Part shown: one piece after another, positions 8,556 to 18,909 of the stretch
Position numbering within the stretch: the first letter of the stretch is position 1
How the letters are laid out: each line of letters begins with the position of its first letter
NCBI GenBank assembly: GCA_963776935.1
Contig: CAVZOP010000015.1
Span: 62,001 to 126,000 of the forward strand
Reading direction: 5' to 3'
Length of the DNA: 64,000 nt
Source: JALOLG01 sp963776935
GTDB taxonomy: Bacteria > Actinomycetota > Acidimicrobiia > Acidimicrobiales > Ilumatobacteraceae
Program-made: the position numbers and the translations under genes
Notes under the pieces: model-generated
What the model was told of the DNA's origin: nothing
Seen by the model: only the letters and a program-made list of their open reading frames with translations
Database searches by the model: none

Positions 8556-8928
8556 GATCATCAATGTCCGCTACATGGTCGACGATGTCGAAGAGTCGAT
8601 CGCGTTCTACACCCAGCTGCTGGGCTTCGAGGTGCTCACCAGCGCCGCACCGGCCTTCGCCGACGTCAAACGCGGCAACCTCCGGCTATTGCTCTCTGGG
8701 CCCAAGAGCTCGGCGGGCCGTCCGATGCCGGACGGCGCGACTCCAGTGCCGGGAGGTTGGAACCGAATCCACTTCATCGTCGACGACATCGACACCGAGG
8801 TCGGACGGCTCCGCGACGCCGGCGCGTCGTTCCGTAACGACGTCGTCGAAGGACCCGGCGGAAAGCAAATCCTGCTCCAAGACCCGTCCGGCAACGTCGT
8901 CGAGCTGTTTCAACCAGCCACGCACTGA
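8542..8928 (+). CDS. VOC family protein (arsenic-type neighbourhood)
   Basis: 128 residues, one glyoxalase-like module pair: INVRYMVDDVEESIAFYTQLLGFEV at the start and the closing QDPSGNVVELFQPA. AAGGAGG ends 11 bases before the ATG, which sits inside the end of the ArsR-ArsC frame, so expression is coupled. Related VOC proteins (ArsI-like C-As lyases) occur in arsenic operons, but the conserved cysteine pair of ArsI is not present, so an organoarsenical role is not supported. Confidence 0.8.
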   Translation: MSNDEIINVRYMVDDVEESIAFYTQLLGFEVLTSAAPAFADVKRGNLRLLLSGPKSSAGRPMPDGATPVPGGWNRIHFIVDDIDTEVGRLRDAGASFRNDVVEGPGGKQILLQDPSGNVVELFQPATH

Positions 8929-8936
8929 TTTGGCCG

Positions 8937-10166
8937 ATGACGGCGACACTGCAGCGACGCCTGGGCCTGCTCGACGCGGTCACCGTCGGGGTGGGTTCGA
9001 TGGTCGGTGCCGGTGTGTTCAGCGCCTGGGGCCCGGCCGCTGACGCGGCCGGCACCGGCCTGCTCGTTGGCCTCGTCGTCGCCGCGGCCGTGGCGTTCTG
9101 CAACGCCACCTCCTCGGCCCAGCTCGCCGCCGTGTACCCCGAATCGGGTGGGACGTACGTGTACGCGCGTCGTCAGCTCGGTGCGTTCTGGGGGCACCTC
9201 GCCGGGTGGGGGTTCGTCGTCGGCAAGACCGCCTCGTGCGTGGCGCTCGCGCTCACCGCCGGCGCCTACCTCTGGCCCGAACACGCGCGCCCCGTCGGTG
9301 TCGCCGCGGTTGCGGCCGTGACGATCGTCAACCTCGGCGGGCTGACCCGCACCGTCTTCGTCACCAAATGCCTGCTCGCGGTCGCACTCGTGGCGCTCGC
9401 CGCGGTCATTGTCGCAGGGTGGTCGACTCCGACGACTTCGGCGGCGCGCATCACACCGATCGACACCTCGCCGGCCGGTGTGATGCGCGCGGCAGGGTTC
9501 TTGTTCTTCGCGTTCGCCGGGTACGCCCGCATCGCCACCCTCGGCGAGGAGGTTCGCGACCCCGCCACAACTATTCCTCGGGCGATTCCTCGCGCCCTGG
9601 CCGGCGTGCTCGTGATCTACGCCGCCGTTGGTGTCACGCTGCTCGCCACCGTGCCCATCGATGCCATCGCCGCGAGCAATGCCCCGCTCGGTCTCGTGGT
9701 CAGCGCCTCGCGATTCGAGTGGCTCACCCCCATGGTGCGGGTCGGCGCCGGCATCGCGTCACTTGGTGTGCTGCTCAACCTCGTGCCGGGCGTCTCCCGC
9801 ACCGTGCTCGCGATGGCCCGTCGCCGCGAGCTCCCGTCCTGGTTGGCGACGATCGATGATCGACGATCGCTGCCCGTACGCGCCGAGGTCGTCGTCGCCT
9901 CGGTCGTCATCGTCTTGACCGTGACCATGGACTTCCGCGGCGCGATCGGCTTCTCCGGTGTCACCATCCTCACCTACTACGCGATCACCAACGCCGCCTG
10001 CCTGCGCCTGCCCCGTGAGCAACGCCGCTGGCCCCGATGGATCAGCATCGTCGGCATCGCCGGCTGCATCACCCTCGCCGTGATGCTGCCCCTCGCCGCC
10101 ACCATCACCGGCGCCGCCGTCCTCGTCGCCGGCATCCTCATCCGCCGTCTGGGCCGGACGCGGTAG
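8937..10166 (+). CDS. APC superfamily amino-acid permease
   Basis: 409 residues with about 12 hydrophobic segments. The opening GLLDAVTVGVGSMVGAGVFS is the classic first helix of the APC fold with the GSMVGAGVF substrate loop; the PESGGTYVYARRQLG and FLFFAFAGYARIATLGEE motifs mark helices 2-3 and 6. It is shorter than most family members (450-500), mainly at the C-terminus. It starts 8 bases after the VOC gene and probably belongs to the same transcript. The substrate is likely an amino acid or amine. Confidence 0.9.
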   Translation: MTATLQRRLGLLDAVTVGVGSMVGAGVFSAWGPAADAAGTGLLVGLVVAAAVAFCNATSSAQLAAVYPESGGTYVYARRQLGAFWGHLAGWGFVVGKTASCVALALTAGAYLWPEHARPVGVAAVAAVTIVNLGGLTRTVFVTKCLLAVALVALAAVIVAGWSTPTTSAARITPIDTSPAGVMRAAGFLFFAFAGYARIATLGEEVRDPATTIPRAIPRALAGVLVIYAAVGVTLLATVPIDAIAASNAPLGLVVSASRFEWLTPMVRVGAGIASLGVLLNLVPGVSRTVLAMARRRELPSWLATIDDRRSLPVRAEVVVASVVIVLTVTMDFRGAIGFSGVTILTYYAITNAACLRLPREQRRWPRWISIVGIAGCITLAVMLPLAATITGAAVLVAGILIRRLGRTR

Positions 10167-10183
10167 GCCGATGCCCAACCCCT

Positions 10184-10236
10184 CCGTTCTGTCTGCTTCA
10201 GATGAGCGCAGACGTGATCTGAGGCAGACAGAACGG
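10184..10236. terminator. Long hairpin between convergent genes
   Basis: Two 20-base arms starting CCGTTCTGTCTGC, complementary at 19 of 20 positions, enclose a 13-base loop. It lies between the stops of the permease (plus) and the UvrA-like gene (minus), where a bidirectional terminator is expected. There is no T-tract on either side, so it may act as a transcript-end stabiliser, or be a small mobile repeat. Confidence 0.6.
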
Positions 10237-10249
10237 GTAGGGCCCTCGG

Positions 10250-12640
<2,391 letters not shown>

Positions 12641-12651
12641 CGTGTCTCCCT

Positions 12652-13113
12652 CTATTGGGCGGGGCCGCGCCACCGTCGACGTTCGGGCAGGGCGACATCG
12701 CCGTAACCGTTGCAGCGCACCTCGGACAGTCGCAGCTCGAACAGCACGTAGTGGTCGGCGGGGTCGTAGCTGGCGGCGGTGACGACCGTCGCCCGCACGG
12801 CGGCGGCGTCGACGGCGTGCCCGATGCCGCTCACCGCCGCCTCGCCGCCAGTCCCGGCGTTGTCGAGCACGCCGTTGTGGAGCGCGAACGACCCGCGCTC
12901 GCGGAGGTCGGCGGCCTTTGGTGACGTCGGCTCCATGAACACGTAGAGCCCGTCGGCGGTGAAGATCGGCGTGACCGGGTGGACCCGGGGTGCTCCGCTC
13001 GCCCGCACGGTCGCCAGATACGACGGCGCCGCGCCCAGCCGCTCCGCCGCGAACGCGGCCAGCTCCGGTTCGGCGGCTGCGAAAGCGCCCCACGTCGTCG
13101 GTTCCGGTGGCAT
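12652..13113 (-). CDS. Pyridoxamine 5'-phosphate oxidase-like (split-barrel flavin) protein
   Basis: 153 residues of the split-barrel flavin-binding fold: FAAERLGAAPSYLATVRASG, PRVHPVTPIFTADGLYVFM, and a C-terminal YVLFELRLSEVRC strand. These proteins use FMN or F420; which one is used here cannot be told. The ATG at 13113 begins the conserved region, and the 26 residues upstream look non-coding. It lies 11 bases before the UvrA-like start and 22 bases after the VOC gene. Confidence 0.8.
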   Translation of the reverse strand: MPPEPTTWGAFAAAEPELAAFAAERLGAAPSYLATVRASGAPRVHPVTPIFTADGLYVFMEPTSPKAADLRERGSFALHNGVLDNAGTGGEAAVSGIGHAVDAAAVRATVVTAASYDPADHYVLFELRLSEVRCNGYGDVALPERRRWRGPAQ

Positions 13114-13135
13114 GGGCTGCACTCCGCGACGACCG

Positions 13136-13534
13136 TCAGGCCTGCGCGATGCGGACGAGGTTGCCGGACGGGTCGCGGAACGCGCAGTCACGCGCGCCCC
13201 AGGGCTGGGACACTGGTTCCTGGAGCACCTCGGCGCCCGACGCCCGGACCTTCTCGAACGTGGCGTCGAGGTCGTCGGAGCGGAAGATCGCGGCCTGCAG
13301 CGATCCCTGCGTCACGAGTGTGAGGAGCGCGTCGCCCTCGGCCTGCGAGCGACCGCCGTGCGGCTGGAACAGGACGATGTCGACGTCCTGCTCTGGAGCA
13401 CCGACGGTGACCCAGCGGAAGCCGTCGGACGCGACATCGTTGGTGACCTCGAGGCCGAGCGCGTCGCGGTAGAAGCCGAGCGCTTCGTCGGGATCGTTGA
13501 CGGGGATGAACATTGCGGAGACGGTGACTGTCAT
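13136..13534 (-). CDS. VOC family (glyoxalase-like) protein
   Basis: 132 residues: SAMFIPVNDPDEALGFYRDAL at the N-terminus and DCAFRDPSGNLVRIAQA at the C-terminus define the two VOC modules. Antibiotic-binding members (bleomycin/fosfomycin type) share this form; paired here with a drug-type UvrA-like protein, a protective role is possible but unproven. A -10-like TATGGT (13546-13541 on the minus strand) ends 6 bases before the ATG, suggesting a leaderless start of this three-gene operon. Confidence 0.85.
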   Translation of the reverse strand: MTVTVSAMFIPVNDPDEALGFYRDALGLEVTNDVASDGFRWVTVGAPEQDVDIVLFQPHGGRSQAEGDALLTLVTQGSLQAAIFRSDDLDATFEKVRASGAEVLQEPVSQPWGARDCAFRDPSGNLVRIAQA

Positions 13535-13599
13535 ACGACGACCATAGAAGCACCGACCCGACGCGTGCTTCTCCGATCCTGCTCGATGCCCGGCAGTGC

Positions 13600-14010
13600 T
13601 CAGACCATCACCGTGGTACGCCGCGGCCGCGTGGCGACCATGCTCACGCAGTGCGGAACGACCTCGACGTCACGGTGGTCGCGGGCGCGGTACTGCGACG
13701 GCGTCTCGCCGACGATCTCGGTGAAGCGCGAACTGAACGAGCCGAGTGACGTACATCCGACGGCGACGCACGCGTCGGTGACCGACATCCCCTGGCGCAG
13801 CAGCGCCTTGGCGCGCTCGATGCGTCTCGTCATGAGATACGAGTACGGCGTTTCCCCATATGCGGCACGGAACCTGCGTGAGAAGTGCGCCGGCGACATC
13901 AGCGCGGTGCGTGCCATGGCCGGGACATCGAGGGGCTGCGCGTGGTCGCGGTCCATGAAGTCGCGTGCCCGGCGCAGGTGCGTGAGATCAGCAATCTCCT
14001 CCGGCGTCAT
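13600..14010 (-). CDS. AraC family helix-turn-helix protein (DNA-binding domain only)
   Basis: 136 residues consisting of little more than the double HTH of AraC proteins: PAMARTALMSPAHFSRRFRA (first HTH) and VTDACVAVGCTSLGSFSSRF with ETPSQYR (second HTH). No separate sensor domain exists. The ATG at 14010 (MTPEEIADLTHLRRARDF) fits relatives best; an ATG at 14094 would add 28 low-complexity residues. It precedes the VOC-oxidase-UvrA operon by 65 bases on the same strand and may control it. Confidence 0.8.
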   Translation of the reverse strand: MTPEEIADLTHLRRARDFMDRDHAQPLDVPAMARTALMSPAHFSRRFRAAYGETPYSYLMTRRIERAKALLRQGMSVTDACVAVGCTSLGSFSSRFTEIVGETPSQYRARDHRDVEVVPHCVSMVATRPRRTTVMV

Positions 14011-14101
14011 GCCAACGACGGTACCCGAGCGGTAGCCGGGGTCGTCGACGGCGGCGGACCGGGACGCGGCGCGGGGCGTGTCGAACGCGGGCATGACGCG
14101 G

Positions 14102-14137
14102 CGGGACCGAGTGTCTCGGGTGAGCCACTCGGTCCCG
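14102..14137 (-). terminator. Hairpin downstream of alpha/beta hydrolase
   Basis: A 12-base perfect stem (CGGGACCGAGTG and its complement) with a 12-base loop begins about 50 bases after the hydrolase stop. It lies before the AraC gene on the same strand and could end the hydrolase transcript. No T-tract follows, so it is a weak or factor-assisted terminator. Confidence 0.5.
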
Positions 14138-14186
14138 TCAGGCCACGAAATTGGCCACGGAATTCACCGACGTTCCACGACGTCGT

Positions 14187-15167
14187 TCAGCGAACGCCGG
14201 CCACCCGCAGCGTGCGCTCGCCCGCCACCGACGATCCGTCGCGGTAGGGGGTGAGGAAGGCGGTCAGCGCCGCCAGCAGCTCCGCTGGTGCCTGCTCGGC
14301 GACCCAATGGCCGGCCCCGGCGATCACCGCTGTCTGCACGTCGTCAGCGAGGGACGACATCACTTCTCCGACGTGCGGTCCGTAGCTCTCCGCTCCGCCG
14401 ATCGCGAGGATGGGCATCGTCAGCCTCCGGCTCGTGCGCTCGTCGTTCTGTGCCAGGGTGGCGTCGAACGCCCGGTAGAACCCCAGGCTGCCGCGCAGGG
14501 AGTCGGGGTTGGAGACGAGACCGACGTAGTAGTCGACCAGGTCGTCGGGCAGCTTCCCGCCCTGGATGGCGAACTCGTAGCCGAAGTAGATGTCTTCGCG
14601 TCCGCTGATGAGTTGTTCGGGCAGCGTGTCGACCCGGTTGAACGGGATGTGCCAGAGCTTGTTGTTGATCCCCGCGGGGACGAATGCGGGCGGTGAGAAG
14701 GCCGTCGCCGGAGGCCCAGGGATCTCGGCGAGCGCCACACGGTCGACCCGGTCGGGGTAGTCGGCGGCCACCGCGTAACTGATCGCGAAGCCGGTGTCGT
14801 GGCCGACGACGGCGAACCGCTCGTGGCCGAGCGCGTCCATCAGCTTGACCAGGTCGGCGGCGAGGGTGCCGGTGTCGTACCCGTCCGAAGGCTTGTCGGA
14901 CAGGCCGATTCCGCGCTGGTCGACTGCGATGACGGTGAAGTCCCGGGCCAGCGCCGGCATCAGCAGGCGCCAGGCGTACCAGGACTCGGGCCAGCCGTGC
15001 ACCAGCAACAGGGGCGGGCCCTCGCCACCGATCACGGCGTGCAGGCGCACATCACCGGTATCGACGTACCGGCTCGTGAACGTGTCGTTGAAACCTTCCG
15101 GGAGGTTCGGCGCCCCGGAAACTGAGCCGGGACCTTCGGGGACGGACAATTCGGTGAACGAGTTCAT
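14187..15167 (-). CDS. Alpha/beta hydrolase (epoxide hydrolase-like)
   Basis: 326 residues. Landmarks are the oxyanion motif HGWPESWYAW, the nucleophile elbow VGHDTG with Asp as nucleophile (epoxide hydrolase or dehalogenase type, not Ser esterase), and the terminal GAGHWVAEQAP with the catalytic His. The start at 15167 is preferred over 15185 because GAAGGAGAG lies 6 bases upstream. Substrate unknown. It follows the large LuxR gene in the same direction with a 156-base gap. Confidence 0.85.
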   Translation of the reverse strand: MNSFTELSVPEGPGSVSGAPNLPEGFNDTFTSRYVDTGDVRLHAVIGGEGPPLLLVHGWPESWYAWRLLMPALARDFTVIAVDQRGIGLSDKPSDGYDTGTLAADLVKLMDALGHERFAVVGHDTGFAISYAVAADYPDRVDRVALAEIPGPPATAFSPPAFVPAGINNKLWHIPFNRVDTLPEQLISGREDIYFGYEFAIQGGKLPDDLVDYYVGLVSNPDSLRGSLGFYRAFDATLAQNDERTSRRLTMPILAIGGAESYGPHVGEVMSSLADDVQTAVIAGAGHWVAEQAPAELLAALTAFLTPYRDGSSVAGERTLRVAGVR

Positions 15168-15323
15168 GACGCTCTCCTTCGACAAGACCTGTCGGACTTG
15201 TGCGTGGGTGGTGGTTGCTACACCACCAACCTTGAACGTCTGCGAGGCGCACGGCCCCCGTGGAACCCCCTGGTATCGATCCCCGGGGTGCCAGGGATCC
15301 GTGGTCCGCCGACCGCAGAACAG

Positions 15324-18159
15324 TTAGGCACCCGTCAGGGCGAGATTGTCCTTGGGGAGCGCGGCCCGAAGCTGCCGGCGAGAGCTGATGTCGAGCTTCG
15401 TGAAGACATGGCTCAGGTGCCACTCCACGGTGCGGGCACTGATGAACAGTTGGGCGCCGATCTCCGGGTTCGAGGAGCCGTCGCGGGCGAGGCGGGCGAT
15501 CTGCTCCTCCTGTGGAGTGAGTCGGCTTCGGCTCACGTCGCTGTGCTTGCGCACCTTGTCGCCGATGGCGACAAGCTCCCGTCGGGCGCGCTCGGCGAAG
15601 GCCCCCATGCCGATCGCGGTGAGCATGTCGTGGGCTCTTCGCAGCTGCTCGCGTGCGTCGACGCGCCGACCCTCACGTCGCAGCCACTCTCCGTAGAGCA
15701 GGTGAGCGCGGGCGACATCGGGAAGGAGCCGGGTACGGCTCAACCGCGCTATCGCCTCGCGGTACAGCTCCTCGGCCGCCGCGCCGTCGCTGAGCAACGC
15801 CTGGCAGCGCGCTTCGATGCCGCGCGCGAAGTCGGTGTCGCACGGTTGTGTGGTCGCGCTGAGTCGAGCGACGGCATCGCGCGCAAGCGCCGTGTCTCCA
15901 CTCCGGGCAGCCGCCTCGACGAGCTCGGGCAGGGCCCACATCGCCGGCCTCCGGGTGACGGTGTCCGAGGCCGCTTCCTGCGCGGCCGACACCGCCTCCT
16001 CGTAGCGTCCGAGTCCGTTCCACAAGACGGCGTCGGCCCAGTGCCGACTCGTCGACATCCCCTGCCCCTTGACGGCGGCGAGCTCGGTCGCACTCGCCTC
16101 CAACGCAGACAGCTCAGCTTCGCTCCCTTGCAGGGCCCGCAGCCTCAACAACGTGTACGGCGCGAACGGACTTCCGGTTGCCGCCGCGACGCTCTCGCTC
16201 TCGGCCGCCAGCGAGGCCGCACCGGGTAGGTCGCCTGTCCATGTGCTGCACAACGCCAACTGCCAGAGGTGGAGGGGCAGCTGCGCCACCGCACCGGCGT
16301 CGCGCACGAGCTGGACGTGTCGTACCGAGATCGCGTGAAAGCTCTCGATGTCCCACACCAGACAGCTGGCGAACGTGGCCATCCAGCCCCATCGCAGCAC
16401 GTCATCGACAGGAGTGTTGGTGAGCGTGTGAGCGGCGCGCTGCAGGTGCGGGGCGGCCGCGGCGTGGCCGTCGGTGACAAGCAGCGCGCAGCCTTCCAGC
16501 AACAGGTCGAGTGGCAGCGGAGCACCAGTCGGCGGAGGAAGAGCCTGGACGGCGCGGCAGATGTCCAGGAGGATGCCCCGTCCGAGGGATCCGGACATCT
16601 CCGCTGCTCCCCACGCGGCCAGATAGGTCTCGCGAGCCAGACTGAGGTCGAACGGCTCCAACCCTCTGGCGGCGTTCATCAGCAACGCGGGCGCGTCGCT
16701 TCCGAAGCCCGATGCGAAGGCGACGTGGGCCCGCACCAGGTCGACGCGTGCTCGTTGGAAGTCGTCGAGCGGCCCGGCCTCGGCGGTGTCGAGTAGTCCG
16801 AGCGCGGCGTCGAACGCGCCGGCGTCGAGATTCGCCTGCGGCGGCTGCCACCGCACGCTCGCCGCGCCGCGCCGGATCCTCGGTCAGTGCGACGGAACGT
16901 TGGAGGAACGCTGCCGCGGCGGCGAGCCCGCCACGTGCCCGCGCTCGACCCGCCGAACGCTCGAGCTCCTCGGCGACTTCCTCGCTCGGTCCCGCCGTGG
17001 CGCGGGCGCGGTGCCAGGCGCGCCGATCTGGGTCGGACTCGGGGTCGGTAGCTTCGGCGAGGGCGCGGTGCACGCGGTGGCGGTCGTCGTCGGTCGCCGA
17101 ACGGTAGGCGGTGGATCGGACGAGTGGATGGGCGAACTCGACACGCGCCCCGACCTTGACCAATCCGGCTTCCACCGCCGGGTGGGCGGCCGTCATGTCG
17201 AGACCGAGGGTCTCGACGGCACGACGGAGGAGCACAGCGTCGCCGAGGGGCTCGGCGGCGGCGACGACGACCAGCAGACGGGTGTCGGAAGGGAGTTCGA
17301 GGAGGCGTTGGGAATAGCTCTGTTCGATCTTGCCGGCGACCGGCTGGCTGCCGGGAAATCCGAACCCGCCGGCGAGCTCAGCAGGGTTGGTCCAGGTTCG
17401 CGGCAGCTCGAGCAGGGCGAGCGGGTTGCCGTGGCTCTCCGTGACGATCTGGTCGCGCACGGCCTCATCCACCGGGCCGTGCACGTGGTCCAGCAGCAGC
17501 GCCCGCGCGTCGTTGTCGCCCAGTCCTTGGATGGACAGCTCGGGGAGTCCGGCGAGGACGTTGTCGCCACTCTCGGTGCGAGCTGCGCACACGATCGCGA
17601 TCCGTTCGGCATGAAGGCGGCGGGCAACGAAACCGAGAACCTGGGCGGAGGCGTGGTCGAGCCACTGGGCGTCGTCGACGATGCAGACGAGCGGCTGCTG
17701 CTCGGCGACCTCGGCGAACAGCGTCAGCGTGGCCAGGCCCACGAGGAACCGGTCAGGCGCGGGGTTTGCGCTCAGTCCGAACACCGTCTCCAGCGCATCG
17801 CGCTGCGGGACGGGTAGGCCATCGAGTCGATCCAGCATCGGCGCGCAGAGCTGATGGAGCCCGCTGTAGGCGAGCTCCATCTCCGACTCGACGCCCACCG
17901 CTCCCTCGACGTGCCAGCTCGTGACGCGCTCGGACAGGTAGTCCAACAACGCGCTCTTGCCCACGCCCGGCTCCCCCCGCAGGACGACGACGCCGCTCCG
18001 ACCGGCGAGCGCGTCGGTCAAGAGCCGGTCGAGCGCTTCGCACTCGGTGCGACGTCCGAGGAGCTTCGAGGGGGGACGGCGATCCTGGCTCGTGGGCGGC
18101 CTCTCTACGGTTTCACGACCACCCACGGTCGTGACCAGCAGAAGCGTACAACTCAGCAC
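15324..18159 (-). CDS. LuxR family ATP-dependent (LAL) regulator, one frame change
   Basis: 944 residues once one extra base near 16850 is removed, normal for large ATP-binding LuxR regulators. Order: AAA-type NTPase with Walker A RGEPGVGKSALL (about residue 62) and Walker B LVCIVDDAQWLD (about residue 155); a long TPR-like helical region; and a C-terminal LuxR HTH with LTPQEEQIARLARDG and ISARTVEWHLSHVFTKL. The frame moves from ERAVAAAA to PPQANLDAGAFD within repeated GCC codons. Such proteins use a ligand-triggered ATPase switch. No target is evident, though the hydrolase downstream is a candidate. Confidence 0.85.
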
Positions 18160-18197
18160 TCACCCATTCGTCACCGCGGCCCGGCCGACGTTCGTGG

Positions 18198-18818
18198 TCA
18201 GGAGGTGGGGGCTGACGTGATTCCGAGCCGTCGGCGGACGACGTTGCGCGCCATCTCGAGCGTGGCGGGATCCTCGCGTAGGACGAAGTTGCTGTTGGCG
18301 GCGAGGATGATGCCGTTCAGTTCGAACGTGAGTGCGTCGGGGTCCTCGTCGGCAGGCAGTTCGTGCTGTTCGAGGGCGGTGACGACGAACTGGCGGATCA
18401 GCGCCGTGAGACCGCTCTGAAACGCGGCGACCTGTTCTTTGACTGGTCCCGGACGGGTGCCCATCTCGAGGACCGCGCCGGCGAAGAAGCAGCCGCCTGG
18501 GAACGTGCGGCGTCGGAGGTAGTCGAAGAAGGCGTCGCACACCGCGACGAGCTGGGCAACGCCCGGTGCGGCGGCGAGGGCCGGCTCGATCACCTCGGCG
18601 TGGAAGATCCGTCCCGCTTCGTCCACGGTGGCGAGTTGGAGCTCCTGTTTCGAGCCGAAGTGGGCGTAGACGCCGCTCTTGCTCATCTCGAGCGCGCCGG
18701 CGAGGTCGCCGATCGACAGACCCTCGAGTCCGAGGACGGTGGCGAGCGACACCGCCTCACGCACGATCGCTTCGCGGGTCCGTTCGCCATCAGCGCGTGA
18801 CTTTCGTGGTCCGGGCAT
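18198..18818 (-). CDS. TetR family regulator of the adjacent ABC exporter
   Basis: 206 residues. The HTH is GLEGLSIGDLAGALEMSKSG followed by VYAHFGSKQELQL (residues about 30-63); the C-terminal region is of TetR_C type with a YLRRRTFPGGCFF segment. On the minus strand, TATCTT ends 6 bases before the ATG at 18818, pointing to a leaderless message. Two 22-bp operators lie between it and the divergent ABC transporter gene, so it very likely represses both. Confidence 0.9.
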   Translation of the reverse strand: MPGPRKSRADGERTREAIVREAVSLATVLGLEGLSIGDLAGALEMSKSGVYAHFGSKQELQLATVDEAGRIFHAEVIEPALAAAPGVAQLVAVCDAFFDYLRRRTFPGGCFFAGAVLEMGTRPGPVKEQVAAFQSGLTALIRQFVVTALEQHELPADEDPDALTFELNGIILAANSNFVLREDPATLEMARNVVRRRLGITSAPTS

Positions 18819-18827
18819 GTTGACAAG

Positions 18828-18877
18828 ATAGCACGATCGGTCGTACTCTCCATAGATAGCACGAACGATCGTGCTAT
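18828..18877. promoter_or_regulatory. Paired 22-bp TetR operators with divergent promoters
   Basis: Site 2 (18856-18877) is ATAGCACGA-N4-TCGTGCTAT with perfect arms; site 1 (18828-18849) is a weaker copy, agreeing at 8 of 11 mirrored positions. Centres are 28 bases apart. A plus-strand TTGACA (18820-18825) with TACTCT 18 bases on overlaps site 1 and would drive the ABC gene; the minus-strand TATCTT of the TetR gene also lies in site 1. Confidence 0.8.
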
Positions 18878-18909
18878 TTCATCCGAGAGCCCGATCCCGA
18901 GGAGGAACG

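Noticed and set aside
15268..15296. Palindromic CCCTGG...CCAGGG stretch as an operator or terminator
   Set aside because: Arms are only six bases with a self-complementary CCCCGGGG loop; its place between two same-strand genes gives no clear role.
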